From Streptomyces sp. (GTDB lineage: Bacteria > Actinomycetota > Actinomycetes > Streptomycetales > Streptomycetaceae), in NCBI RefSeq assembly GCF_031181555.1, contig NZ_JAPSKQ010000001.1, positions 90,951 to 129,768 on the forward strand: DNA of 38,818 nt, given 5' to 3'. Both the position numbers and the translations under genes were made by a program. The notes beneath the pieces were generated by a model, which ran no database searches, was not told the origin of the DNA, and saw only the letters and a list, made by a program, of their open reading frames with translations. Positions 24,201-31,813 of the stretch are shown here, in pieces. Numbering within the stretch: position 1 is the stretch's first letter; every line of letters begins with the position of its first letter.

Positions 24201-25593
24201 CGACGGCCACGTCACCGGCGGGCAGCCCGGCCGCCACGTCGCCGTCCCCGCGCGTGCCCACGCGGGCGACGCTCACCACGATGTGCCCGTCGTTCTGCAG
24301 CGCCCGGACGACGTCGGCGAACGGCAGGTCGGCCGGGGCGACCTCGTCGGCCAGGCGGGTGATGTCCTTCAGGTCGGAGCCGCCGGTGATCACCACGTGC
24401 AGTCCCGCCCTGCGGGCCGCGTCGAGGACGGCTTCGGCGCAGGGGTCGACCGGGTCGTCGAACACGGCGGACACCCCGTCGGGGGCGGCGTCGTCCCGAG
24501 GGTGGCTGCGCAGGGCGTCGGCGTGCAGGACGAGGGAGTCGGCGATCTCCAGTTGCCGCAGCCGCTCCCCGCTGCGCACGAGGACTCCGGACCGGGCGAG
24601 GTGGATCCCGAGGGCCGCGCTGAAGGCGGCCGGGCCGTAGCGCGCGGCCTTGGGCGATCCGGCGAGGACGGCTTCGGCGGCCTCCCGCGTGTCGTGGGTG
24701 ACGAGGAGGGTGGCGGCGGCGCCCGCGACGCTGCCGGTGCCGGCGTGGGCCGCGTAGGCCTGGGCGGGCGTCACCCGCAGCGGCGGACGGGTGTCGGCGG
24801 GGCAGGGGATGCTGGTGCGCTGTTCGAGGCAGACGTCGTCGTGCAGGGTCTCGAAGGCGGCGGTCCTGGCCACCGCCTCGGTCAGCTGGCCGGTGCGCAG
24901 CAGTCCGTCGAGCACCAGGGACACCGGGGACTGCCCGGCGCCGTGCACGGTGGCGTTGGCCGCGGCGAGGATCAGCTCCATGCCGCTGTGGCCGAACCGC
25001 TGCCGCAGCAGAGCGCGGAAGCGGGGGTTCTCGCGCAGCAGGGTGACGGCGGCGGTGATCACCTTGGGACTGCGCGGCAGGCGCAGCGACCGGCCGGCCA
25101 GGGCGCCGGCGGCACCGGCCGCGTCCAGCAGCAGCGCCCCGGCGGCGACCCGCACCTCGCGGGGGTCGCCGGGGTGGGCGGTCTCGTCCTCCTCCCCCTC
25201 CGGGCCGGCGTCCTCGGTCAGTCCGAGGCGGGTGGCGAGCTCGACGGCGTGCTGGGTCACGCGGTCGCTCACCGCGTCCGTCACCGCGGTCACCACCAGA
25301 CGGGACAGTCCCTCGTCCCAGTAGGCCGTCAGGACGTCCGGGTGGTCGAGCAGTTCGACGGCGGCCTTGCGGGCGAGCGGGCCGGCGGCGCCGTCGGGGT
25401 TCCGCAGGGCCAGGTGGACGCGGTGACCGGCCCGCCAGTGCCGGTCGCCGCTCAGTGCGTTGCGGGCGACGTGCCGGACGCGGCGCGTCGTGTCGCGGAC
25501 GGACGTCATGCCCTGGGCGGTGCCGCGGGCGGCGCCCGCGGCGGCGCCCGCCACGGCCCCGGCGAGGGGGGCGACGTCGAAACGTGTGAGCAT
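21244..25593 (-). CDS. Giant cation-translocating P-type ATPase (CtpI-like)
   Basis: A 1449-residue P-type ATPase, roughly twice the length of the catalytic core. The C-terminal half is complete: actuator motif LTGESLP (Thr745), phosphorylated Asp902 in CFDKTGTLTEN, TGDHPETA, hinge GDGANDAAA (Asp1172) and several C-terminal helices. The N-terminal half has one or two ferredoxin-like stretches (LRNPDGAAGPLARKAAVELL). Then, at about 385-525, comes a segment that resembles a second HAD domain without catalytic residues (AGLHVVITGGSDLKDITRLADE, then GDVAVALTDARSAV). This matches the large mycobacterial CtpI group. Transported ion unknown. ATG 25593, AGGA 9 nt upstream; 24 bp after the preceding gene, so co-transcribed with it. 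Confidence 0.88.
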   Translation of the reverse strand: MLTRFDVAPLAGAVAGAAAGAARGTAQGMTSVRDTTRRVRHVARNALSGDRHWRAGHRVHLALRNPDGAAGPLARKAAVELLDHPDVLTAYWDEGLSRLVVTAVTDAVSDRVTQHAVELATRLGLTEDAGPEGEEDETAHPGDPREVRVAAGALLLDAAGAAGALAGRSLRLPRSPKVITAAVTLLRENPRFRALLRQRFGHSGMELILAAANATVHGAGQSPVSLVLDGLLRTGQLTEAVARTAAFETLHDDVCLEQRTSIPCPADTRPPLRVTPAQAYAAHAGTGSVAGAAATLLVTHDTREAAEAVLAGSPKAARYGPAAFSAALGIHLARSGVLVRSGERLRQLEIADSLVLHADALRSHPRDDAAPDGVSAVFDDPVDPCAEAVLDAARRAGLHVVITGGSDLKDITRLADEVAPADLPFADVVRALQNDGHIVVSVARVGTRGDGDVAAGLPAGDVAVALTDARSAVAWGADALAPNGLGDVWRLLTAIPAARQVGRRSQTLARAGAALSGLMVARGGTPGGRIWRRLTRHAPVNIAAAGALLAGLTAAARVATATPPEPRLHVPWHALEPHEARDLLGTFRTDAEPRGAAALLADRAWQRAARLTRTPAAAPARWTWEAAGAVRRELDDPLTPVLATGAVASALLGSLVDALLVVGAMDINAVAGGLQRLRAERALARLAARQQPKARRQDARRNTVTVDAARLRPGDLISLGAGDVVPADARLLEADGLEVDESALTGESLPVTKALEPTPGAPVAQRTCMVFEGTTVVAGRACALVVDTGDRTEAGRAITLAARTPPPAGVQARLQELTRKALPVTLTGGALVTGLSLLRGSPIRRAVSGGVAVAVAAVPEGLPLVATVAQMAAARRLSRRGVLVRTPRTLEALGRVDTVCFDKTGTLTENRLRLVRVATADGTVLAPDTERAVPVVRLAARACPQEETGEGRRVAHATDEAVLDVAPPDDSWTADGERPFEASRGYAAAVGRDAGDADAGGLLVVKGAPETVLPACRDLPDDATETAHDLAGQGLRVLAVARRRCRAADAAAELDADLADLEFVGLIALADVPRATSQALLTELRRSGILPVMLTGDHPETARAIALQLGWPEETEVVTGDELVTMGRRDRVRALRGAAVVARVAPEQKLHVVEALQQAGRVVAMAGDGANDAAAIRAADVGVGIEARGSAAARNAADIVLTTGDLSVLVDAVGEGRALWRSVADAVSILIGGNAGEVGFSVLGTLLAGSSPLSTRQLLLVNLLTDMFPAMAVAVTPSDDPSTAVHAATGPMGLDVLGAPLLRAIRRRGVTTCLGAVTAYLIGRLTPGTERRSTTMALCGVVGAQLVQTLSGRRHSPLVWATALGSAAVLAALVQTPGVSHFFGCTPLGPLAWSGVALAIVLSALAPRLERLESVRHLYGAASRLALRLGDSVQQTRHLLHSGPARPVA

Positions 25594-25617
25594 CGCAGAC
25601 CGTCCTGTGATCCCGGC

Positions 25618-26190
25618 TCAGCCCGTGTGCCGGTCGTCGTGCGGCTGCCCGTGCGCGCCGGGCGGGCCGTGGTGCGTGGTGGCCTCGGCGACCTGCTTGA
25701 GCGCCGACGCCGTGGCCGTGTCGCCCACCTTGGCGGGCTGTTCGTGCGTGTGCTGCTCCGCCGGTTCGTGCCGGTGGCGGGAGGAGGCCAGCCGGTCGCC
25801 CGGGCCGCGGTCGGCGGACGGCTCGGCAGCGGGCTCCGGCTCGGTTCCGGGCTCGGTGCGCGCGTCCTGCCGCCCTTCGGCGGCGTCCGGTGTGCCGCCG
25901 TCCGAGGACTTCGTGCCCTCCGGGCGCGGTCCGGGGCGCGGCTGGGTGAGCCAGGCGACGGCCGCGCCGGTCAGCGCCACCGGCCACTCGACGACGCCGA
26001 CCGCACCGAGCACGCCGGCTCCCGTGTAGACGGCCATCCGGCGTCCGCGCGGGGACACGGCGCCGATCGTGTCCAGGGCACCGCCGGCCACCCTGCCCAC
26101 CTGCTCCGCACCCGGCAGGTGCCGCAGCCCGGAGGCGACGGCCCGCAGCGGCTGCGGAAGATCCGGCGAACGAGACGTGTTCTGGTTCAT
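25618..26190 (-). CDS. Small hydrophobic/His-rich-tailed partner of the P-type ATPase
   Basis: A 190-residue protein not matching a family I can name. ATG 26190 (MNQNTSRS) has GGAGG 6 nt upstream. Residues 1 to about 50 are soluble (ALDTIGAVSPRGRRMAVY). One or two hydrophobic segments follow (GAGVLGAVGVVEWPVALTGAAVAWL). The long C-terminal half is disordered, charged and notably His-rich (RHRHEPAEQHTHEQ and, at the end, HHGPPGAHGQPHDDRHTG), which could bind metal. It is probably co-transcribed with the P-type ATPase, so an accessory or metal-delivery role is conceivable. Confidence 0.72.
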   Translation of the reverse strand: MNQNTSRSPDLPQPLRAVASGLRHLPGAEQVGRVAGGALDTIGAVSPRGRRMAVYTGAGVLGAVGVVEWPVALTGAAVAWLTQPRPGPRPEGTKSSDGGTPDAAEGRQDARTEPGTEPEPAAEPSADRGPGDRLASSRHRHEPAEQHTHEQPAKVGDTATASALKQVAEATTHHGPPGAHGQPHDDRHTG

Positions 26191-26454
26191 GTCGACCTCC
26201 ACCAGCGCATCACCCAGGGTCGCTCTTCACGTTCCCTGCCTTTTGTCCCATATTCAGTCGTGACCGGTCTCGGCGCTTTTCTTGTGCGTCCCGAGGTGCC
26301 CGCCGGGGTGCGGCGGCGAGCGGTCCGTACCCCGTGCGTCCCGGTCCGTGTCGGAGCGGGCGCGCCGGGTACTCAGTGCGGCACACAGGGCCGTGCCGGG
26401 CAGGGACACCGGGCGGCGCCGTGCGGACCCGTCCGATCGGTGAAGGGAGTGGTC

Positions 26455-27144
26455 ATGACGGAGAACGGTGAGGACGCCACGCTCGTCCGGCACCCGGGGA
26501 CCCCGGACCTCCGTCTGGCCATGGACGCCCCCGGGCCGCCGCCCCCGGCCGCCGGGGCTCCGCACGACGGGCGGTCCGAGGAGGGCCCCGACCTGCCCCG
26601 CGACCGCAACCAGGCCATCCTGGAGGCGGCCAAGCAGGTCGGCGCGGTGCTGAAGCGGGCCGGCCACCGCTTCGCGCTGGCCGGCAGCGTCGCCGTCTAC
26701 GCCCACGGCGGCAGCGGGAACCTCCAGCACGACGTCGATTTCTGCGTCCGCCCCGAGGACGCCGAACCGGTGGCCGCCACGCTGCGTGAGGCCGGGCTGA
26801 CGGTCTACGCCCCGCCGGAGGACTGGCTGATCAAGGCCACGTGCTTCGGCCAGGACGTCGACATCATCTTCGAGCTGGCGCACCGGCCCGTCTCCGCGGA
26901 GATGCTCGACCGGGCGGAGGAGCTTCCGGTGGAGTCGGTGCGCATGCCGGTCCTGGCGCCCACCGATCTGCTGTGGAGCCTGCTGGCCGCCTTCTCCGAG
27001 CACCACTGCGACTTCGGTGCGGTGCTGCCCATCGCCCGCGCCCTGCGCGAGAAGGTCGACTGGGAGCGGGTGCGGCGCGACTGCGGCGACGAGCCCATGC
27101 CCGCCGCCTTCTTCTTCCTCCTGGAACGGCTGAACGTCATCTGA
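26455..27144 (+). CDS. Nucleotidyltransferase-fold protein
   Basis: A 229-residue protein with a minimal nucleotidyltransferase core. The signature GS and DxD motifs are in LAGSVAVYAHGG and HDVDFCV (Gly77-Ser78, Asp93, Asp95), and a third carboxylate lies in QDVDIIFE. The helical region after it (DLLWSLLAAFSEHHCDFGA) fits the family that modifies small molecules or toxin partners. ATG 26455 has GAAGGGAG upstream. The first 45 residues are disordered and Pro/Gly-rich. It heads a three-gene unit, and its substrate is unknown. No HEPN-type partner lies beside it, so a toxin-antitoxin role is not indicated. Confidence 0.82.
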   Translation: MTENGEDATLVRHPGTPDLRLAMDAPGPPPPAAGAPHDGRSEEGPDLPRDRNQAILEAAKQVGAVLKRAGHRFALAGSVAVYAHGGSGNLQHDVDFCVRPEDAEPVAATLREAGLTVYAPPEDWLIKATCFGQDVDIIFELAHRPVSAEMLDRAEELPVESVRMPVLAPTDLLWSLLAAFSEHHCDFGAVLPIARALREKVDWERVRRDCGDEPMPAAFFFLLERLNVI

Positions 27145-27168
27145 CACACGTCCGCGGAAGGAACCCTC

Positions 27169-27456
27169 ATGAACGCCCACGACGCCGAATCCGCAGGCGG
27201 CACGCCACCGGCGCAGAGCCCGGAGTACCGCGTCGCCCATCTCCACGACCGTCTCGCCTCCGGCGAACTCGGCGAGCTCGGCGTGCACATCGAGGTCCGC
27301 GGCGAGTCCGTGCTGGTCACCGGGACCGTCCCCTCGGCCCGGTGCCGCGAGGACGTCCTGAGCACCGTGCGCGAGGAGCTCACCGGGCTCGAGGTGCACT
27401 ACGACATCATGGTCACCGAGGCCTCGTCACCCGATCACGCGGAGGAGCTGTCATGA
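27169..27456 (+). CDS. Small BON-like domain protein
   Basis: A 95-residue protein. Residues about 20-82 have the BON pattern (YRVAHLHDRLASGELGELGV, then VEVRG-type strand IEVRGESVLVTGTVPS, then DVLSTVREELTG) of an alpha-beta domain thought to bind membranes or ligands. There is no signal peptide. ATG 27169 has GGAAGGAA upstream, and the stop overlaps the phosphoesterase start by ATGA. Probably functions with its neighbour. Confidence 0.75.
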   Translation: MNAHDAESAGGTPPAQSPEYRVAHLHDRLASGELGELGVHIEVRGESVLVTGTVPSARCREDVLSTVREELTGLEVHYDIMVTEASSPDHAEELS

Positions 27457-28220
27457 TCCGGATCGCCGCCGTCGGGGACATCCACATGGGGCCCGACACC
27501 CGGGGCGTGCTGCGTCCCGCGTTCGACACCCTGCCCGAGTGCGCCGATCTCCTGCTGCTGGCCGGGGACCTCACCCGGCACGGCACGCCCGAGGAGGCCC
27601 GCGTGGTGGCCGACGAGATCCGGGGGCTCGGCGTCCCGGTGGTCGCCGTGCTCGGCAACCACGACCACCACGACGACCGGCCGGAGGAGGTCACGGCCCT
27701 CCTGCGGGACGCCGGCGCCCACGTGCTGGAGGGAGAGGGGACGGTCGTGGACGCCGGGGACGCGCGGATCGGGGTGGCCGGAACCAAGGGGTTCGGCGGC
27801 GGGTTCGTCGGGCGCAGCGCCGGGGAGTTCGGCGAGCCGGTGATGAAGGAGTTCGTCCGGCACTCGCGCCGGTGCGCCGACGACCTGCGGACCTCCCTGG
27901 AGCGGCTGGCGGAGGAGGGCTGCGACGCGCGGATCGCCCTCACCCACTACTCCCCCGTGCCGGAGACCCTGGCCGGGGAACCGCTGGAGATCTACCCGTT
28001 CCTCGGCAGCTATCTGCTGGCCGAGGCGATCGACACGGCCGGCGCCGACCTCGCCGTGCACGGGCACGCGCACGCCGGCACGGAGCACGGCATGACCACC
28101 GGGGGCGTCAAGGTGCGCAACGTCGCCCAGCCGGTCATCGGCCGCGCCTTCCACGTCTACCACCTGCCGGCCCCGGACCGTGTGCGCGCCGGCACCGGCG
28201 CGCACGCGGCGACCGGCTGA
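27453..28220 (+). CDS. Calcineurin-like metallophosphoesterase
   Basis: A 255-residue metallophosphoesterase that should cleave a phosphate ester or diester using two metal ions. All ligand motifs are present: GDIHMG (Asp9, His11), LLAGDLT, GNHDHH, ALTHYSP and GHAHAG. There is no export signal, so cytosolic. ATG 27453 overlaps the preceding stop. Being in one unit with a nucleotidyltransferase-fold protein suggests opposing or sequential action on a nucleotide or nucleotide-modified substrate, but this is a guess. A terminator follows. Confidence 0.9.
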   Translation: MIRIAAVGDIHMGPDTRGVLRPAFDTLPECADLLLLAGDLTRHGTPEEARVVADEIRGLGVPVVAVLGNHDHHDDRPEEVTALLRDAGAHVLEGEGTVVDAGDARIGVAGTKGFGGGFVGRSAGEFGEPVMKEFVRHSRRCADDLRTSLERLAEEGCDARIALTHYSPVPETLAGEPLEIYPFLGSYLLAEAIDTAGADLAVHGHAHAGTEHGMTTGGVKVRNVAQPVIGRAFHVYHLPAPDRVRAGTGAHAATG

Positions 28221-28246
28221 GCCCGGCCGCCGCCACCCCCGGTCCC

Positions 28247-28274
28247 AGCGCCGTCGGTCCACACCGGCGGCGCT
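28247..28274 (+). terminator. Rho-independent-like terminator of the nucleotidyltransferase operon
   Basis: A 12-bp stem with one G-U pair (28247-28258 with 28263-28274, loop CCAC) is followed by TCTTGCTGCTC, the best U-containing tail in the window. It lies 27 bp after the phosphoesterase stop. Confidence 0.8.
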
Positions 28275-28531
28275 TCTTGCTGCTCCGGCCCGGGATGCGT
28301 ACCGCCTCTTGTGTGAACACCCCGCACGGCGTGCCCGCTTTGAGCACTTTGTCTGATTAGCATGCAGATTCCGCGTCCCGTGGCCGACGTCGCCACACCG
28401 CAGCCCGGGGCGCGGACCGCGCTCGCCGGCCCGCGCCCGCCGTCGGCCTGCGCGGGGCGAGGGACGGGGCCGTCCGCTCGTCGTGCCGTTCGTCCGCCGA
28501 TCCGCCCCGACCCCGTACGAGAGGACACCAG
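28275..28531. other. Upstream region of the PhoD gene
   Basis: No gene is visible. With the terminator just before it, the gap from 28221 to 28531 is 311 bp. It has an AT-richer stretch (28340-28370, TTTGTCTGATTAGCATG) that may hold the promoter. A possible single phosphate-box heptamer near 28313 is too weak to call. Confidence 0.4.
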
Positions 28532-30196
28532 ATGGCGCCGTCGGGCCGTCCCGGACCACCGTCCGCACACGCCTTCGCCCCGCACGACACCGAACTGCGC
28601 TCCGCAGCACGGCATCTGGCACGCCGTCGGTTCCTGACGGTCACCGCGGCGGCCGCCGCCCTCGCCTTCACCACCAACCTGCCCGCGCGCGGCGCCTTCG
28701 CCGCACCCGAGCTCCCGGCGGTCCGGATCACCCAGGACCCGTTCACGCTCGGCGTCGCCTCCGGGGACCCGCTGCCCGACTCGGTGCTCATCTGGACCCG
28801 GCTCGCCCCGGCCCCCTTCGAGGCGGACGGGGGGCTCGGGCAGCAACGGGTCGTGGTCTCCTGGGAGGTCGCCCTGGACGAGTCCTTCGCCGCGGTCGTG
28901 CAGCGGGGCACCGCCCTCGCCCACCCGGAGTACGGCCACAGCGTGCGCGTGGACGTGCGGGGCCTGGCACCCGGCAGCCGCTACTGCTACCGGTTCCGCA
29001 CGGGCCCCTGGATCAGCCCCACCGGACGCACCCGCACCGCTCCCGGCCCGGGCAGCGACACCGCGAGCCTGAGGCTGGCCGCCGTCGCCTGCCAGGCGTA
29101 CCACGACGGCTACTACACCGTGCACCGGCATCTCGCGCAGGAGGACGTCGACGTGGTGTTCCACCTCGGCGACTACCTCTACGAGTACGCCGTGGACTCC
29201 GCGGGCGGGGCCCGCAACTACACCGACCTCGTGCTGCCGGACGTGTTCAACCGCGAGACGACGACCCTGGCGGACTACCGGCTGCGCTACGCGCTCTACA
29301 AGAGCGATCCCGACCTGCGCGCCGTCCACGCCGCCCACCCGTTCGTCGTCACCTGGGACGACCACGAGACGGAGAACAACTACGCGGGCGCCGTCGACGA
29401 GAACGGCAGCGATCCGGAGCAGTTCCTGGTGCGGCGCGCCGCCGCCTACCGCGCGCACTGGGAGAACCAGCCGCTGCGCGCCGCCCAGTTCCCCCAGGGC
29501 CCCGACGCCCTGCTGTACCGCAGGCTGCACTGGGGCACGCTCGCCCAGTTCGACGTCCTCGACACCCGCCAGTACCGCTCCGACCAGGCCTACGGCGACG
29601 GACTGCACGTTCCCGGCCCCGAGTCGGACGACCCGGCGCGCACCCTCACCGGGGACGCCCAGGAGCGCTGGCTGATCGACGGATGGGCCGCCTCGACGGC
29701 GCTGTGGAACGTGATGCCCCAGCAGGTGTGCTTCTCCCAGCGCAAGTTCGACCTGAACGCCGAGGCGAGACTCTCCATGGACGCCTGGGACGGCTACCGC
29801 GCCGGCCGCGGCCGTCTCGTCGCGGGGGCGAAGGCGGCCGGTGCCGCCAACTGGCTGGTGCTCACCGGCGACGTCCACGCGGGGTACGCCTTCGACATCA
29901 AGGACGACTTCGACGACCCCGCCTCCGCGACCCTGGGAACGGAGCTGACCTGCACCTCCGTCGCCAGCGGCAGGGACGGCACGGAGCGGCCGGCCAACTG
30001 GGACACCTTCATGCGGGCCAATCCCCACCTGAGGTTCTACGACGGCCGGCGCGGCTTCGTGCGGGTCGAGCTGGGCCGGGAGAACGCCCGGGCCGACTTC
30101 CGGATCGTCCCCGCCGTGACGACACCCGGCGCGCCCGTCTCCACGGTCGCCTCCTTCGTCACCGAGGCCGGCTCGCCCGGCCTGCGGCCCGCCTGA
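28532..30196 (+). CDS. phoD: Tat-exported alkaline phosphatase D (PhoD)
   Basis: A 554-residue secreted phosphatase/phosphodiesterase that releases phosphate from organic esters or teichoic acid. A twin-arginine signal (ARRRFLTV, about residues 30-37) precedes a hydrophobic Ala-rich stretch ending near AFA. The mature protein starts with the PhoD N-terminal domain (DPFTLGVASGDPLPDSVLIWTRL). Catalytic-region motifs follow: VACQAYHDGYYTVHRHL, FHLGDYLYEY, VVTWDDHETENNY, and LTGDVHAGYAFD. The metal-binding Asp, Asn and His residues of the family are all visible. ATG 28532, GAGAGGA 7 nt upstream. Probably responsive to phosphate, though no convincing Pho box was found. Confidence 0.93.
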   Translation: MAPSGRPGPPSAHAFAPHDTELRSAARHLARRRFLTVTAAAAALAFTTNLPARGAFAAPELPAVRITQDPFTLGVASGDPLPDSVLIWTRLAPAPFEADGGLGQQRVVVSWEVALDESFAAVVQRGTALAHPEYGHSVRVDVRGLAPGSRYCYRFRTGPWISPTGRTRTAPGPGSDTASLRLAAVACQAYHDGYYTVHRHLAQEDVDVVFHLGDYLYEYAVDSAGGARNYTDLVLPDVFNRETTTLADYRLRYALYKSDPDLRAVHAAHPFVVTWDDHETENNYAGAVDENGSDPEQFLVRRAAAYRAHWENQPLRAAQFPQGPDALLYRRLHWGTLAQFDVLDTRQYRSDQAYGDGLHVPGPESDDPARTLTGDAQERWLIDGWAASTALWNVMPQQVCFSQRKFDLNAEARLSMDAWDGYRAGRGRLVAGAKAAGAANWLVLTGDVHAGYAFDIKDDFDDPASATLGTELTCTSVASGRDGTERPANWDTFMRANPHLRFYDGRRGFVRVELGRENARADFRIVPAVTTPGAPVSTVASFVTEAGSPGLRPA

Positions 30197-30373
30197 CACC
30201 CCGGGGGCGCTCCGTCGCGTCCTGGTACTGCACTTGGCGCCCGTGCGCCCACCAAAGCGCGAAAGCGGACCGTCCACGACATCGCCCCCGGCGCGGCGGG
30301 CAAGGCCTAGGGGTGTCCGACGCTTTCCGCCGGGCGCGCGGCGGCTTCCCCCGAACGCAAGGAGACGTACCGA

Positions 30374-31747
30374 ATGGTCCACAGACATGCCCGGGCGGCG
30401 CGCCGATCGGCCGTCACCGCGCTCGGCGCTCTCGTGCTCGCCGGCCTCCCCGCCGCCGCGGCGGCGGATCCCGCACCCGCGGCGGGGACGGTGCCGGGCG
30501 CCGCACAGACCCTCGGCGCCGACCGGCCGCCGCCCCATCTGCTCGACGCCCTCCGGCGCGACCTGGGGCTGACGCCGGCTCAGGCGTCCGAACGGCTGGT
30601 CAACGAGGCGGAGGCGGGCACCCGCGCGGGCCGGCTGCGCATCGCCCTGGGCGACCGGTTCGCCGGGGCGTGGGTGCGCGGCGACACCTCCCAGGAGCTC
30701 ACCGTCGCGACCACCGACGCCGAGGACGTGCCGGCCATCGAGGCCCAGGGCGCGAAGGCCGCCGTCGTGCGGCGGACGCTGGCCGACCTGGAGGCGGCCA
30801 AGGAGAAGCTGGACGCGGCGGCCGGCCGCGTCCGGACCCTCGACACGCCCGTGTGGTACGTCGACGTACCGAAGAACCGGATCATGGTCCAGGCGACGAG
30901 CCAGGAGGCGGGAGCCGCCTTCGTCGAGGCCGCGGGGCTCCGGGGCGAGGACGTCGGGATCCGCATGACGGAGGTCCGGCCGCGCCTGCTGCAGGACATC
31001 ACCGGCGGGGACGCCTTCTACATCAACGACTCCGCGCGCTGCTCCGTCGGCTTCTCCGTCACCAAGGGCGAGCAGGGGGGCTTCGTCACCGCCGGCCACT
31101 GCGGCGATCCGGGCGACACGACGACCGGATACGACCGGACCGCGCAGGGCGCCTTCGAGGCCTCCACGTTCCCCGGCAAGGACATGGCGTGGGTGGCCAC
31201 CGGCGACCAGTGGACGCCCACGCCCGACGTCAAGGCGCAGGGCGGTCAGGAGGTGCAGGTCACCGGCTCGGCGGAGGCGCTCGTCGGGGCGGCGGTGTGC
31301 CGCTCCGGCTCGACCACCGGATGGCGCTGCGGGACCGTCGAGCAGCACGGCGCGAGCGTCAGCTACCAGGAGGGCAGGGTCGACGGGCTGACCCGGACGA
31401 CGGTGTGCGCCGAGCCGGGCGACTCCGGCGGGCCGTTCGTGGCGGGCGCCCAGGCGCAGGGCGTCACCTCCGGCGGCTCCGGGGACTGCACCAGCGGCGG
31501 CACGACGTTCTACCAGCCGGTCAACCCGATCCTCACGGACTTCGGGCTCACGCTGACCACGGCCACCGCGCAGGTGACGGCACCGGCCCCGCAGGACGGC
31601 ACCGCGCAGGAGTGGGCCGCGGGCCGCGTCTACGAGGCCGGGGCCACGGTGACCCGCGACGGCGTGCGCTACCAGTGCCTGCAGACCCACCAGGCCCAGG
31701 GCGCGTGGGCGCCCGCCGGCACACCGGCCCTGTGGCAGCGCCTGTGA
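30374..31747 (+). CDS. Streptogrisin C-like S1 protease with chitin-binding module
   Basis: A 457-residue prepro-protease, the same length as streptogrisin C. Signal peptide (RRSAVTALGALVLAGLPAAA), then an alpha-lytic-type propeptide (about 60-205; TPAQASERLVNEAEAGTRAG, VWYVDVPKNRIMVQAT). Then the chymotrypsin-fold domain with catalytic His242 (TAGHC), Asp270 (KDMAWV) and Ser351 (GDSGGP), and Cys placed for disulfides. A linker leads to a C-terminal CBM5/12 module (about 412-457, AAGRVYEAGATVTRDGVRYQ) that binds chitin or other polysaccharide. It would degrade protein attached to chitinous or fungal material. ATG 30374 with an AAGGAG site. Confidence 0.93.
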   Translation: MVHRHARAARRSAVTALGALVLAGLPAAAAADPAPAAGTVPGAAQTLGADRPPPHLLDALRRDLGLTPAQASERLVNEAEAGTRAGRLRIALGDRFAGAWVRGDTSQELTVATTDAEDVPAIEAQGAKAAVVRRTLADLEAAKEKLDAAAGRVRTLDTPVWYVDVPKNRIMVQATSQEAGAAFVEAAGLRGEDVGIRMTEVRPRLLQDITGGDAFYINDSARCSVGFSVTKGEQGGFVTAGHCGDPGDTTTGYDRTAQGAFEASTFPGKDMAWVATGDQWTPTPDVKAQGGQEVQVTGSAEALVGAAVCRSGSTTGWRCGTVEQHGASVSYQEGRVDGLTRTTVCAEPGDSGGPFVAGAQAQGVTSGGSGDCTSGGTTFYQPVNPILTDFGLTLTTATAQVTAPAPQDGTAQEWAAGRVYEAGATVTRDGVRYQCLQTHQAQGAWAPAGTPALWQRL

Positions 31748-31764
31748 CCCCCTGACCGGTACGG

Positions 31765-31813
31765 CCCCGCGGCGCCGACGGGTGCCGGGCCGGTGGCGCG
31801 GGGCGCCGCGGGG
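31765..31813 (+). terminator. Possible hairpin after the protease gene
   Basis: A perfect 12-bp inverted repeat (31765-31776 with 31802-31813) with a 25-nt loop that can fold further, starting 18 bp after the stop codon. No U-tract. Confidence 0.45.

Noticed and set aside
26238..26249. Dormancy (DevR/OsdR) box, GGGACAAAAGGC on the minus strand
   Set aside because: Only one half-site resembles the palindrome GGGACTWWAGTCCC; the other half does not.
21220..27144. A nearly 2000-codon open frame on the plus strand opposite the P-type ATPase
   Set aside because: It is a GC-driven antisense frame, rich in Gly/Arg/Gln/His without domains. Only its last part (from 26455) is the real nucleotidyltransferase gene.
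26455..27144. Toxin-antitoxin (MNT/HEPN) module
   Set aside because: The nucleotidyltransferase-fold protein is present but the next gene is BON-like, not HEPN.
28311..28322. Pho box before phoD (GTGTGAACACC)
   Set aside because: A single imperfect GTTCACC-like heptamer on the minus strand. Pho boxes need direct repeats at 11-bp spacing, which are absent.
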